Numbered from the stretch's first letter, positions 34,669-42,285 are shown. The stretch: 64,000 nucleotides of DNA from JACDAV01 sp964626755 (GCA_964626755.1 CAZVGO010000038.1:1-64000); one strand, 5' to 3'. Notes: generated by a model not told the origin, from the letters alone. Program-made: numbers and translations.

Positions 34669-35121
34669 GCTCGTCAGGGTCGGGGACCCGGGGTGCCGGC
34701 GCAACCCGCCGATAGAGCGGCCGGGTGCGGTACGAACGGCCCACGATGGGGTGGGTGAGGGGCGGTCCGGACCGCGGGCCCGGGGGGCCGGTGTTCCGCT
34801 CCGTGGTGCGTTTGGACACCTCCCCTGAACAGCGTGGCGCCGAATGGTCCATCCGGGGGATGCCTGATCCGGGCTGATGGGCGATACTCTCGCCGGGTCC
34901 GCAGAGAAGGCTCGACAACTCCAAACGCCGCCCCCAGGCAGGCCTCGTCGAGACCCCGCATGGGTCCGTCAAACCGGTCGAACCGGCCGAACCCGTCCTC
35001 CCGTCTGCTCTTGGACCCCTTCGACGTCCGCTCACGACGTCGCCCCCGCCGCCTGCCGAAGGCCCCCAGACTCCTGCCCCGGCGTGCCGCGCACGCCGTC
35101 GACAGAGAGGAGGCAAGAACC
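34669..35121. other. Long GC-rich spacer upstream of the CAP-domain gene
   Basis: This 453-base divergent spacer has no convincing gene. It includes the short palindrome GGCGA-TACTC-TCGCC (34884-34898), a GCCGAATGG and CCGGGGGA patch near 34830-34860, and ACCGG repeats. A structured leader RNA, for example of the c-di-AMP (ydaO-yuaA) type often found before cell-wall protein genes, is possible but unproven. Confidence 0.3.
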
Positions 35122-35751
35122 TTGATCGTTGAGACACAGCGCACTCGGATCTACCGGATGGCCGGCGCGGCCTTCCTCGGCGCCGCCCTCGTCACCGCGC
35201 TCGTGGTGCCGGGTGTCGTGGCCGTCTCCCGGCCCAGCCCTGCCCTGATCCAGACCCAGCTGGCGGCCACCTCCTACCCGTGGGCCCCCTGGCTGACCGA
35301 CGAGGCGTTCTACCTCAAGCTGGTCAACTGCACCCGGACCGGCGGGTGGGTCCAGAAGACCGGGCGCTGCACCGCCTATGGCAGCGGCAGGTACAGCCGC
35401 TACGTCAAGCCGCTCGTCCGGAGCGGCTACATCTCCGACCTGGCCACCCGGCCCTACGCCAAGGTCCTCGCGGTCAGGAACCGCTGCGGCCACAACTACG
35501 ACGGCAGCCTGACGACCCGCCTCGCCCGGGCCGGCTTCCGCGGCTCGGCGTGGGGTGAGAACCTCGCCTGCCACTCGGCCCTGAGCACGCGGGCCATGGT
35601 CATCTGGGCCCACCGTGTCTTCCAGGGGGAGAAGTCGTACAACGGCGGCCACTGGAAGAACATCAAGAACCCCCGGTACACGCAGATCGGGATCGGGGTC
35701 TGGAAGTACGGCAGCCGGGTCCGCCTGGTTACCGACTTCTACCGCCCGTAA
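35122..35751 (+). CDS. Secreted CAP/SCP-domain-like protein
   Basis: The 209-aa product has a signal/anchor (AGAAFLGAALVTALVVPGVVAV) and a CAP-like domain: WGENLACHSAL, then WAHRVFQGEKSYNGGHWKNI and YTQIGIGVWK. These resemble the GENLA and GHWxNI motifs of SCP/PR-1 proteins. Four Cys residues outside the membrane may form two disulfides. The TTG start is set by AGGAGG 8 bases upstream. The function of bacterial CAP proteins is mostly unknown; it may bind lipids or cell wall. Confidence 0.75.
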   Translation: MIVETQRTRIYRMAGAAFLGAALVTALVVPGVVAVSRPSPALIQTQLAATSYPWAPWLTDEAFYLKLVNCTRTGGWVQKTGRCTAYGSGRYSRYVKPLVRSGYISDLATRPYAKVLAVRNRCGHNYDGSLTTRLARAGFRGSAWGENLACHSALSTRAMVIWAHRVFQGEKSYNGGHWKNIKNPRYTQIGIGVWKYGSRVRLVTDFYRP

Positions 35752-35836
35752 GCCCCGTCCTCTCTCGCGTCGCCTCGCCGGTGCGCCGGTTCGCCGGTTC
35801 ATGTTCGAGCCGTATGACCGGCCTTCCCCGGCCGTG

Positions 35837-35996
35837 TTGACTCCCAGTCAACAGATCGGGGTCCAATAGCGGCGCTGGGGTCTCTGCGGCCCTCCAGGCG
35901 GCCGATTGTTGTCCCAGGGACACGAAACCGGTTGTTTCGACCCCTGGCAGGGCGTCAAGCGCGGGCTTCGGGCCTGATTCGCTGACTGGGAGTCAA
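35837..35996. repeat. Pair of TTGACT-N3-AGTCAA palindromes
   Basis: TTGACTCCCAGTCAA (35837-35851) and CTGACTGGGAGTCAA (35982-35996) are 145 bases apart. The second is also an inverted copy of the first, and both are followed by CAGA and a GGGG run. They bracket a structured hairpin, like the ends of a very small mobile element, or act as a two-site operator. Confidence 0.45.
35914..35947. terminator. Two-step hairpin between the palindromes
   Basis: Outer CCAGGG/CCCTGG and inner CGAAAC/GTTTCG arms are each 6 bp, separated by a small ACA/AC internal loop, around a CGGTT loop. It follows the stop of the small minus-strand gene by about 8 bases, as a terminator would. It might also be part of the repeat element. 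Confidence 0.45.
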
Positions 35997-36254
35997 CAGA
36001 GGGGACCGGATCGTGAGGTGCCGCGCCCCGGGGACGCGGCCTTCACCCACTTGCACCTCGAGATCCAGCCCGGCCGCGATCACGACGATCGCCGACTCGG
36101 CCGTGTCGCAGCGATCAGAGGTCGCGATGACGTCCATCAGAGCGTTGCTGAGGAGCAAGTCCTCGACGAGCTCCGGCGCGACGCTGACGACCAGCACGTC
36201 GTCGGTCCGATAGACCACCTCGGCGAACTCGGTGCCGTCGATTCCCAGGTTCAT
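35955..36254 (-). CDS. Small hypothetical protein
   Basis: This 99-aa acidic protein begins NLGIDGTEFAEVVY and has DDVLVVSVAPELVEDLLLS and TAESAIVVIAAGLDLEV. It is probably alpha/beta and soluble. ATG at 36254 follows GGAG closely. The stop lies inside the palindrome-bounded segment. No family was recognised, and the start of the frame is not certain. Confidence 0.4.
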   Translation of the reverse strand: MNLGIDGTEFAEVVYRTDDVLVVSVAPELVEDLLLSNALMDVIATSDRCDTAESAIVVIAAGLDLEVQVGEGRVPGARHLTIRSPLLTPSQRIRPEARA

Positions 36255-36360
36255 TGCTCCGGATCCTGGGCAATCCAGCCTCGCAGGCAAGTAACAGTTA
36301 AGGGCCAGGTGCGACGATCGGCGTAGATTCGGAGTCCGTCCCAGCCCGGAGGTCCATCCC

Positions 36361-37071
36361 ATGGCCGTCGCCTCGCCGCCCTTCACCGGCTTTCGGCCCG
36401 AAGCCATCCAGTTCCTCGCCGACCTGGCGGCGAACAACGACCGGGCCTGGTTCCAGCCGCGCAAGGCGGACTACGAGCGGCTGCTCAAGGAGCCCCTCGA
36501 GGCGTTCGTCGCCGCGGTGGGGGAGCGGCTCGAGGCCCGGGGAGTGCCGATCCTCGCCGATCCTGCCAGGTCGCCGTTCCGGATCTACCGCGACGTCCGC
36601 TTCTCGAAGGACAAGTCGCCGTACAAGACGAACGTGGGCGCGGGCTTCCCGTGGATCGAGGATGGTCCCGCGCCGGGCCGCGGCGAGGGCCGGCGCGCGG
36701 CCGGCGGGTACTTCCACTTCCAACCGGGCGAGATGTTCCTCGGCGGCGGGATGTATCACGCGGAGAAGCCGCTGATCGACGCCTGGCGTCGGGCGGTCGT
36801 GGACCGCAACCACGAGCTCCACGCCGCGATCGACGACCCGGGCTTCAGGACGTTCTTCGGACCCGTCAACGGCCACGAGCAGCTCCGCCGGGTCCCGCCC
36901 GGCTTCCCGGCCGACCATCCGGACGCGGAGCTGCTCCGGTACAAGGACGTTGTCTTCGGGCGGCAGCTGTCGGACAAGGAGGCGCTCTCTCCCGAGCTGC
37001 CGGACCTCGTCGCGGACGGCTTCACCGCGGCGGTCCCGGTCTTCCGGTTCCTCGCGAGGCTCACCGCCTGA
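36361..37071 (+). CDS. DUF2461 (TIGR02453) family protein
   Basis: This 236-aa protein has the family hallmarks: FLADLAANNDRAWF near residue 20, FRIYRDVRFSKDKSPYKTN in the centre, YFHFQPGEMFLGGGMY and FRTFFGPVNGHEQLRRVPPGF. The length is normal. The family is widespread and has no established function. GGAGG lies 7-8 bases before the ATG. It stands alone between two spacers. Confidence 0.88.
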   Translation: MAVASPPFTGFRPEAIQFLADLAANNDRAWFQPRKADYERLLKEPLEAFVAAVGERLEARGVPILADPARSPFRIYRDVRFSKDKSPYKTNVGAGFPWIEDGPAPGRGEGRRAAGGYFHFQPGEMFLGGGMYHAEKPLIDAWRRAVVDRNHELHAAIDDPGFRTFFGPVNGHEQLRRVPPGFPADHPDAELLRYKDVVFGRQLSDKEALSPELPDLVADGFTAAVPVFRFLARLTA

Positions 37072-37192
37072 CCCCGCGGAGCAGCTGTTTCCACGCCCAT
37101 TGGACGTGGTGTCGGGCGCCCGGCGATGGCGACCGCTGAAGCCGGCCTCGCGGGCCGAGCCAGGCCCGACCCGCGAGGTCGACGGACAGGAG

Positions 37193-37759
37193 TCAGGAGA
37201 GGACGACGAGATCGGTCGAGACCGGCACCGGATTGGCGAGGATGTCCCGGACCGGCGACGTGTCCTGGACGTACTGGCACAGCTCCTCGAGCTGCGCCGC
37301 AGTCGCGTTCGGTGACCGGACCCAGCCCTTCGCCCGGATGGCGGAGAAGCCGGCCCGTGGGCCGCCGAGGCCGACGAAGCGGTGGAGGTCGATGTCGCCC
37401 TCCACTTCGTAGCGGAGCTCGCTGATGTCGATGCCGCGAGCGGCCGCGTTGTACACGAGCCCGACCGAGTAGCAGAACGCGAGCGCCTGGAGACACAGCT
37501 CCACCGCGTTCGGGCCGGCGTTCGTGCCGAGCAGCACGGGCGGCTCGTCGCCGATCAGCTCGAACGCCTTCGGGCGCTCGGTCGAGGTCGCACCGGCGTG
37601 CTCGAACTCCTTGATCTCGCCGCGGCTGCGGCCGCCTGTGTCCCACGTGCTCCGGGCTCGAAACGTGAGCTCCCCGATCTTTCCGTCGTTCTGAATGGCG
37701 CCGATCGTGGCGACCAGCCGGTCGACGTCGACTCCGTTCCGCATCGTGATCGTGGCCAT
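37193..37759 (-). CDS. OsmC-family peroxiredoxin-like protein
   Basis: This 188-aa protein has the OsmC fold: GEIKEFEHAGATSTERPKAF-type strand region, then GTNAGPNAVELCLQALAFCYSVG with the peroxidatic-type Cys and a later Cys in LEELCQYVQDTSPVRDI. Family enzymes reduce organic hydroperoxides with two Cys residues. The gene starts at ATG 37759 and is driven by an ECF-type promoter, so it is probably induced by the divergent sigma factor. Confidence 0.88.
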   Translation of the reverse strand: MATITMRNGVDVDRLVATIGAIQNDGKIGELTFRARSTWDTGGRSRGEIKEFEHAGATSTERPKAFELIGDEPPVLLGTNAGPNAVELCLQALAFCYSVGLVYNAAARGIDISELRYEVEGDIDLHRFVGLGGPRAGFSAIRAKGWVRSPNATAAQLEELCQYVQDTSPVRDILANPVPVSTDLVVLS

Positions 37760-37810
37760 CGCACTACCTCCTGCCGGCGGGCCGGCGCTGTAAGGGTTGT
37801 GCTGGTCTCC

Positions 37811-37836
37811 GACGGACCCGGCGAGGAAGTTATTCC
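37811..37836 (-). promoter_or_regulatory. ECF promoter for the OsmC gene
   Basis: On the minus strand GGAATAA (37836-37830) is followed after exactly 15 bases by CGTC (37814-37811), the layout of ECF sigma promoters (GGAAY-N16-CGTC class). The leader would be about 45 bases. Confidence 0.72.
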
Positions 37837-37849
37837 CGGGTCCGAATCG

Positions 37850-37875
37850 GGAATAATCACGGCCAGCGCGACGTC
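37850..37875 (+). promoter_or_regulatory. ECF autoregulatory promoter of the sigma operon
   Basis: GGAATAA (37850-37856) is followed after 15 bases by CGTC (37872-37875), the same sequence and spacing as on the other strand. The two -35 boxes are arms of one inverted repeat, TTATTCCCG (37830-37838) and CGGGAATAA (37848-37856). Confidence 0.72.
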
Positions 37876-37917
37876 ATGACCTGAAATGCGTGCGAACCGG
37901 AGGTTGGTGGCGGAAGA

Positions 37918-38538
37918 GTGGTGGAGACGAGGCGACGCGAGTCGGCGATCCCTTCCGGCCGCCCGGCCTTCGCCGACGTCGCCCGGGAGCACCTCGACCG
38001 GCTCTATGGCTTCTGCGTCCACCTCTCGGGCGACCGGACCGACGCCGAGGACCTCCTCCAGGAAACGCTCCTGCGGGGGATGGGTGCCTATGCGGAGCTT
38101 CGCGAGCCCGGGCGTGCGAAGGGCTGGCTCTTCGCGATCGCGACGAACGTCTGGCGGGACCAACTCCGGGGTCGAGGCCGCCGCGTCCAGACTGCTTCGC
38201 TCGACGCCATCGACGAGGACGACGATGACTTCTCTCTCTTCCAGACGATTGCGATCGAGGACCCCTTCCCGTACTCGGACGAGCTCCACCTCGACTTTCT
38301 CCGCCTTTTCCATGACGAGGACGTCCAGGCCGTCTTCGGCTCGATCAACCCGAACTTCCGACTGCCCCTCATCCTCACCGTCGTCCACGGCTTCTCCTGC
38401 AAGGAGGCTGCTGCCGTGCTCGACCTCCCGCTCGGGACGGTCCTCTCGCGACTCCACCGGGGCCGCAAGGAGCTCGAGCGCGGCATGTGGGACTACGCCG
38501 TGGCGAACGGCCTCGTGACGAAGGCGGACGAACCATGA
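37918..38538 (+). CDS. ECF sigma factor 1
   Basis: This 206-aa sigma-70 factor has region 2 (FCVHLSGDRTDAEDLLQETLLRG, WLFAIATNVWRDQLRG) and region 4 (CKEAAAVLDLPLGTVLSRLHRGRKEL). An unusual acidic insert, DEDDDDFSLFQ, sits between them. It is followed with a 4-base overlap by a zinc anti-sigma gene, and its own promoter matches that of the OsmC gene. The GTG start has GGAAG close by. It probably responds to organic peroxide or thiol stress. Confidence 0.88.
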   Translation: MVETRRRESAIPSGRPAFADVAREHLDRLYGFCVHLSGDRTDAEDLLQETLLRGMGAYAELREPGRAKGWLFAIATNVWRDQLRGRGRRVQTASLDAIDEDDDDFSLFQTIAIEDPFPYSDELHLDFLRLFHDEDVQAVFGSINPNFRLPLILTVVHGFSCKEAAAVLDLPLGTVLSRLHRGRKELERGMWDYAVANGLVTKADEP

Positions 38539-38807
38539 TCGATTGCCCCGAGGCTGTCCGGCGGATGTGGAGCTACCTCGAGCGGGCGCTCGAGTCGACG
38601 CCGCGCGAGGAGCTCGAGGCCCACCTCGACACCTGCACGCGGTGCTGCGGCGAGCTCGAATTCAACCGGCATCTCCGGGAGGTGGTCGCGGCCCGGGAGG
38701 GCGCCCCTCCGATCCCGGCCGACCTCCAGGCGCGGATCGACGGGCTCCTGTCCGGGGCTGCGGAGCGCGGGGCGGGCCGGACCGGGGACACAGAGGCGCC
38801 GGCATGA
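38535..38807 (+). CDS. Zinc-finger anti-sigma factor
   Basis: The 90-aa protein carries the ZAS signature His30-x3-Cys34-x2-Cys37 (HLDTCTRCC), as in RsrA and ChrR. It holds the sigma factor until zinc-thiolate oxidation or metal exchange releases it. It has no membrane helix, so the signal is cytosolic. The ATG overlaps the sigma stop and its own stop overlaps the methyltransferase start, so the three genes are translationally coupled. Confidence 0.85.
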   Translation: MIDCPEAVRRMWSYLERALESTPREELEAHLDTCTRCCGELEFNRHLREVVAAREGAPPIPADLQARIDGLLSGAAERGAGRTGDTEAPA

Positions 38808-39661
38808 GCGAGGTGAAGATCCACCTCGAGGGCACCGACCTCCTGTCCCAGGGCGAGATTCGGTCCGCCGTCCGGGGCATCTACGGGACGGTCCGTCCGA
38901 CCGACCGGCGGGTCGCCGAGCGCTTCTACTCGCCGGACGAGCTGGCCGGCCTGCCAGAGGAGACGATCCGGATCGCCCTCGGGGTCGGAAACCCGGTCCG
39001 GCATGCCGAGCTTCGCACGGGCGACGACGTCGTCGACCTCGGCTCGGGCGGCGGGATCGATTGCCTCCTCGCAGGTCGTGCGGTGGGACCGACGGGCTCG
39101 GTCGTCGGGGTTGACTTCCTGCCCGACATGGTGGCCCGGGCCGGGCAGGCAGCCACCGAGGCGGGCCTTCCGAACGTCCGGTTCGTCGAGGGCGAGATCG
39201 AGGCGTTGCCGCTCCCCGACGAGTCGGCCGACGTCGTCATCAGCAATGGCGTCGTCAACCTCTCACCACGGAAGGTGCGGGCCCTCGCCGAGGCATTCCG
39301 GGTCCTCCGGCCGGGTGGTCGGCTCGCGATCGTCGACCTGGTCCTCGAGCACGATCTGCCGCCCGAGATCCAGACCCATCCCGCGGCATGGGCGGGCTGC
39401 CTGTCCGGCGCGTTGTCCGAGGTCGCGCTCTACAAGGGGCTCCGGCGGGCCGGGTTCCGGGACGTCTCGCTCGAGCCGCTCGGGGGATTCGGGATCGCCG
39501 AGTGCGCCCTCTACCCGCTGTTCGGCGAGCCGCTCCTGGACCTCCTGCGACGGCTCGTCGCGCCGGAACGCCACGACCGGATCGCGGCAAGTGTGCTCGT
39601 CCGTGCCCGCAAGCCGCGACCGGGGGACGTGCTGCCCGGCCGGGCCGCACCGACGTCATAG
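38804..39661 (+). CDS. ArsM-like SAM-dependent methyltransferase
   Basis: This 285-aa class I methyltransferase resembles arsenite methyltransferases over its length: VVDLGSGGGIDCLLAGR, VVGVDFLPDMV, then VISNGVVNLSP, VLRPGGRLAIVDLV and WAGCLSGAL. Arsenite enzymes have SNCV-NLS here; this protein has Gly in place of that Cys, although Cys in GIDCLL and AGCLSG remain. A full three-Cys arsenic site is therefore unlikely, and the substrate may differ. It is the third gene of the ECF operon. Confidence 0.78.
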   Translation: MSEVKIHLEGTDLLSQGEIRSAVRGIYGTVRPTDRRVAERFYSPDELAGLPEETIRIALGVGNPVRHAELRTGDDVVDLGSGGGIDCLLAGRAVGPTGSVVGVDFLPDMVARAGQAATEAGLPNVRFVEGEIEALPLPDESADVVISNGVVNLSPRKVRALAEAFRVLRPGGRLAIVDLVLEHDLPPEIQTHPAAWAGCLSGALSEVALYKGLRRAGFRDVSLEPLGGFGIAECALYPLFGEPLLDLLRRLVAPERHDRIAASVLVRARKPRPGDVLPGRAAPTS

Positions 39662-39662
39662 G

Positions 39663-40058
39663 TCAAGCGGCGCCGTCCGAGGCCGCGGGAACGTCGAGCC
39701 CGAGGTGGTGGGCCAGGGCGGCGCGGACCTCGCGCCGGATCGCGGGATCGGTGACGTATTGCACGTCGCCTCCCACGGCGAAGGCGGACACCCGCCGAAG
39801 GTCGAGCGTCCGGACCTGGTGGACGAGGATCAGTCCATCCTTCGTCTGACCTGCATGCCCGGCGGGGATGGCGATCTCAGCCGGGTACTTGGCCCCACGG
39901 GTCGTGATCGGGCAGACCGTCGCCATTCCGGAGCGATGAAACGGCTCGTACGACACCACAACGGCCCGGCGCCGACCCTCCTGCTCGTGTCCGAGGACCG
40001 GATCGAAGTCGACGATCACCACGGCCCAGCGCAGGCGGGTCGGGGTTACGCCGGCCAC
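39663..40058 (-). CDS. MazF/PemK-family mRNA interferase toxin
   Basis: This 131-aa protein has the MazF fold: RLRWAVVIVDFDPVLGHEQEG, RRAVVVSYEPFH, TVCPITTRGAKYPAEI and DGLILVHQVRTLD, which carry the catalytic Arg and Thr-type positions of the family. MazF toxins cut mRNA at specific short sequences. The GTG start overlaps the antitoxin gene by 13 bases. The C-terminal extension after the core is about 20 aa. Confidence 0.88.
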   Translation of the reverse strand: MAGVTPTRLRWAVVIVDFDPVLGHEQEGRRRAVVVSYEPFHRSGMATVCPITTRGAKYPAEIAIPAGHAGQTKDGLILVHQVRTLDLRRVSAFAVGGDVQYVTDPAIRREVRAALAHHLGLDVPAASDGAA

Positions 40059-40300
40059 GTCTCCGCGTCTTCAAGCTGTCCGGCGATGGCATCCACCTCC
40101 GCGCGGAACGCCACATCAGCCGAAGCCGCCGACCACAGCTCTCCCTCGTGCTGCTCGGAGACCTCCCGATAGAGGTGGTCGACCGCGAGGTCGACGACGG
40201 CATCCTGCGAGCGCGCGATGCCATAGCGGCCCGCGAGCTCACGTACCCGCTCGAGGGTCCGCTCGCTCAACTTGTAGGTGCGCTTGGCGCGGAGTGCCAT
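40046..40300 (-). CDS. Antitoxin partner of the MazF-like toxin
   Basis: This 84-aa protein begins ALRAKRTYKLSERTLERV and continues ELAGRYGIARSQDAVV, a ribbon-helix-helix-like DNA-binding start, followed by an acidic tail (ELWSAASADVAFRAEVDAI) that should cover the toxin. ATG at 40300 is chosen; a longer frame starts at 40336. It is placed first in the pair, as is usual for antitoxins, so it probably represses its own promoter. Confidence 0.75.
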   Translation of the reverse strand: MALRAKRTYKLSERTLERVRELAGRYGIARSQDAVVDLAVDHLYREVSEQHEGELWSAASADVAFRAEVDAIAGQLEDAETWPA

Positions 40301-40455
40301 GGCCCGAATTGTGAACGTGTCAGCGTGACGTGTCAAGATGACGTGTTCGTACGGCCAAGCCCCGAATCTGCAGCCTCTCGACGAGATCGGGAGGCGCTTC
40401 CCGGGGCCAGGTTCGGGCGGTCGTGCCGCTGAACGACTCGGACATCGTCTGAGGC

Positions 40456-40470
40456 GTGCGCGTCGCGCAC
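40456..40470. repeat. Solo 15-base REP-like unit GTGC-N7-GCAC
   Basis: GTGCGCGTCGCGCAC lies 15 bases before element C, the same distance that separates elements A and B. It is probably the right end of a decayed element; a left end was not clear. Confidence 0.5.
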
Positions 40471-40485
40471 CAATTCAGACGCCGT

Positions 40486-40551
40486 GTGCCTGGCGCGCAC
40501 ATAACCGACACGGATGCCCCGAATGAAGCCGACGATGTGCGTCACGGGCAC
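40486..40551. repeat. 66-base palindromic REP-pair element C
   Basis: The ends are GTGCCTGGCGCGCAC and GTGCGTCACGGGCAC. After the left end it reads ATAACCGACA, matching ATAAGCGACC of element A at the same place. The total length equals A and B although the inner GGTCG arm has decayed. Confidence 0.6.
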
Positions 40552-40598
40552 GAATCCGTCACGCGGGCATCGTTCGCCGCCCGCTCCTACGGTATTGC

Positions 40599-40674
40599 GC
40601 GCACGAGGCGCACACTTCCGACCGCGACCAGGCTGCCCGGGGTCGGCCGTGCTCGTTATGTGCCTCCCGCGCAC
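40599..40674. repeat. Palindromic REP-pair element D (76 bases)
   Basis: The ends are GCGCACGAGGCGCAC and GTGCCTCCCGCGCAC. CGACC follows 5 bases after the left end and GGTCG faces it, but the right side has about 9 extra bases. Its right half reads GTTAT then GTGC, the inverted form of GCAC-ATAAC in element C. Elements C and D fill most of the spacer between the antitoxin and globin genes. Confidence 0.55.
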
Positions 40675-40720
40675 GTCCAACCAGTCCTACGCGGGCTGCT
40701 CCACCGCGCCGAGTGCCGGG

Positions 40721-41149
40721 TCAGGCCCGTACGAGCGGCGGCGCGTTCTTGTAGCCCGCGGGGAGTGGCGTGCCGGTCGAGGGCGACTCGACCTCGACGA
40801 TGTCGGCACGGAGCGGCCCGAGGATGCCGAGGAGATCCTGCTGCTCCTTCTCCGGGACCTTGAACTGGCTCAGGGTCGCGACGAGGTCGGCCACGAGAGC
40901 GTCGAATTCGCCCGCGGTGACACCCATCCCGTCGTGCGTCTCGCGCATGTCGCGGCCCGTGTAGCTGACCGGCCCGCCGGTCGCCGCGGACACCTGCTCG
41001 ACGAGCATCGCCTTGAGCCGGGGAATGTCGGTTCGCGCGAACTTGCCGTTGATGCGACCGTCGGATGCGCACCTAGCCACAAAGTCGTCGACGACGGCAT
41101 CAACGGCCGCCTTGCCTCCGAGCCGGTCGTACAAGGATCGGGGCCCCAT
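40721..41149 (-). CDS. Group I truncated haemoglobin (globin 1)
   Basis: This 142-aa 2-on-2 globin begins SLYDRLGGKAAVDAVVDDFV and has the proximal heme His72 in MRETHDGMGV. The family scavenges nitric oxide or binds oxygen. A hydrophobic core (FDALVADLVATLSQFKVP) follows, then a short C-terminal Pro-rich tail. The gene is divergent from a second globin and is bounded downstream by the palindromic repeats. Confidence 0.9.
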   Translation of the reverse strand: MGPRSLYDRLGGKAAVDAVVDDFVARCASDGRINGKFARTDIPRLKAMLVEQVSAATGGPVSYTGRDMRETHDGMGVTAGEFDALVADLVATLSQFKVPEKEQQDLLGILGPLRADIVEVESPSTGTPLPAGYKNAPPLVRA

Positions 41150-41301
41150 GGGGCCCTCCCATCGTGAGCGGCGGACGAGACTTGTCCGATCCTGACTCTA
41201 CGCCTCGCATGGAGGCGGTTCAACCGGCCGAAAAAACCGAGGGACCGCGCTCAGCGTTTCTTCCGTCATCTCTGGGAGTTCGCAGTGGAGGTGGATGAGG
41301 G

Positions 41302-41745
41302 ATGCCTGAGTCAAGTCTCTACGAAAGGCTCGGTGGCGCATTCGCCATCGCAGCCGTCATCGACCACTTCAGCGACGCGGTCGTGAAGAACGCGATCGTG
41401 GGTCAGCGATCGAAGAATCCGGCCCTCCGCGAGTGGCACACGAACAACCTGGGCAGACTGCCGGGCTTGAAGTTCATGCGAACCCTGTGGGTCTGCAACG
41501 TTGCAGGAGGACCGTTCCAATACACGCCCACGGTCCCGGGGAGCACAGCGGTCGGCCTGGAAGAAGCCCACCGCGAGCTCCGGATCTCGCCCGAGGAGTT
41601 CGATGAGGTCGCGGCCGAACTCGGGCGCACGCTCGATTTCGTCAAGGTGCCGAAGCGGGAGACGGAAGAGGTGCTGGCCGCGTTTGCGGCACACAAGGAC
41701 GAGGTGAACGAGGGGTTCCTGGCCGGGGCCAGAGCCGCGGGCTGA
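41302..41745 (+). CDS. Group I truncated haemoglobin-like protein (globin 2)
   Basis: This 147-aa protein starts SLYERLGGAFAIAAVIDHF and has the candidate proximal His90 in LEEAHRELRISPEEFDEVAAE. A middle stretch (LKFMRTLWVCNVAGGPFQYT) differs from globin 1. It is divergent from globin 1 with 152 bases between them, so they may share a regulator. Purine-rich GATGAGGG stands before the ATG. Confidence 0.83.
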   Translation: MPESSLYERLGGAFAIAAVIDHFSDAVVKNAIVGQRSKNPALREWHTNNLGRLPGLKFMRTLWVCNVAGGPFQYTPTVPGSTAVGLEEAHRELRISPEEFDEVAAELGRTLDFVKVPKRETEEVLAAFAAHKDEVNEGFLAGARAAG

Positions 41746-41748
41746 CCG

Positions 41749-42270
41749 TCAGGTCGCGGCCTGCTCCAACGCCCGGCGAAGGTCCTTCATGAGGAGGATC
41801 AGCTGGAGCGGATCAGTGGGTGAGGGCTCGAACTCCGCGAGGTGCTCGTAGAAGGCCCGGGCACGTTCCGATTCGGCGTGGATGAGCAGCGCTCGGACTC
41901 CGATCAGGTCGGCCGCGGCAACGACACGGAGTAACGAGTCGCGCACGAGAGCGGCGCCCAGTCCGAGGCCCTGGACTCGCACGTCGACGCCGAGGCGGGT
42001 CAGGAGCACGACCGGGATCGGGTGGCGGCCGATGCCCTTCCGGAGGCGACCCGAGGCCTCTGCGGGTTCCACCGATCCAGCCGCGAGCGCGTAGTAGCCA
42101 AGGACGATCGGAGAGGCCGGCGTGGTCGTCACGTAAACGCGGCTCGTGCCCGCCGACTGCGCCTGCATCCCGAACCGCCGAAGCCAGGCGGTCTGCGCTC
42201 TGGAGCCGCAGTCGAAGGCCGTCGTGTCGTGCGCCGGGACCAGGGCAACGACTGGGGCGAAGTCGGCCAC
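41749..42270 (-). CDS. GNAT-type toxin (TacT-like acetyltransferase)
   Basis: The 173-aa GNAT protein has the acetyl-CoA loop VQGLGLGAAL (99-108) and a late Tyr in RAFYEHLAEF, both features of TacT toxins, which acetylate charged tRNA and stop translation. FDCGSRAQTAWL near residue 20 is the usual family start. The antitoxin gene stands 15 bases upstream. The start is GTG. It ends 3 bases after the convergent globin 2 stop. Confidence 0.88.
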   Translation of the reverse strand: MADFAPVVALVPAHDTTAFDCGSRAQTAWLRRFGMQAQSAGTSRVYVTTTPASPIVLGYYALAAGSVEPAEASGRLRKGIGRHPIPVVLLTRLGVDVRVQGLGLGAALVRDSLLRVVAAADLIGVRALLIHAESERARAFYEHLAEFEPSPTDPLQLILLMKDLRRALEQAAT

Positions 42271-42285
42271 AGTCGCGCGAGGCTG

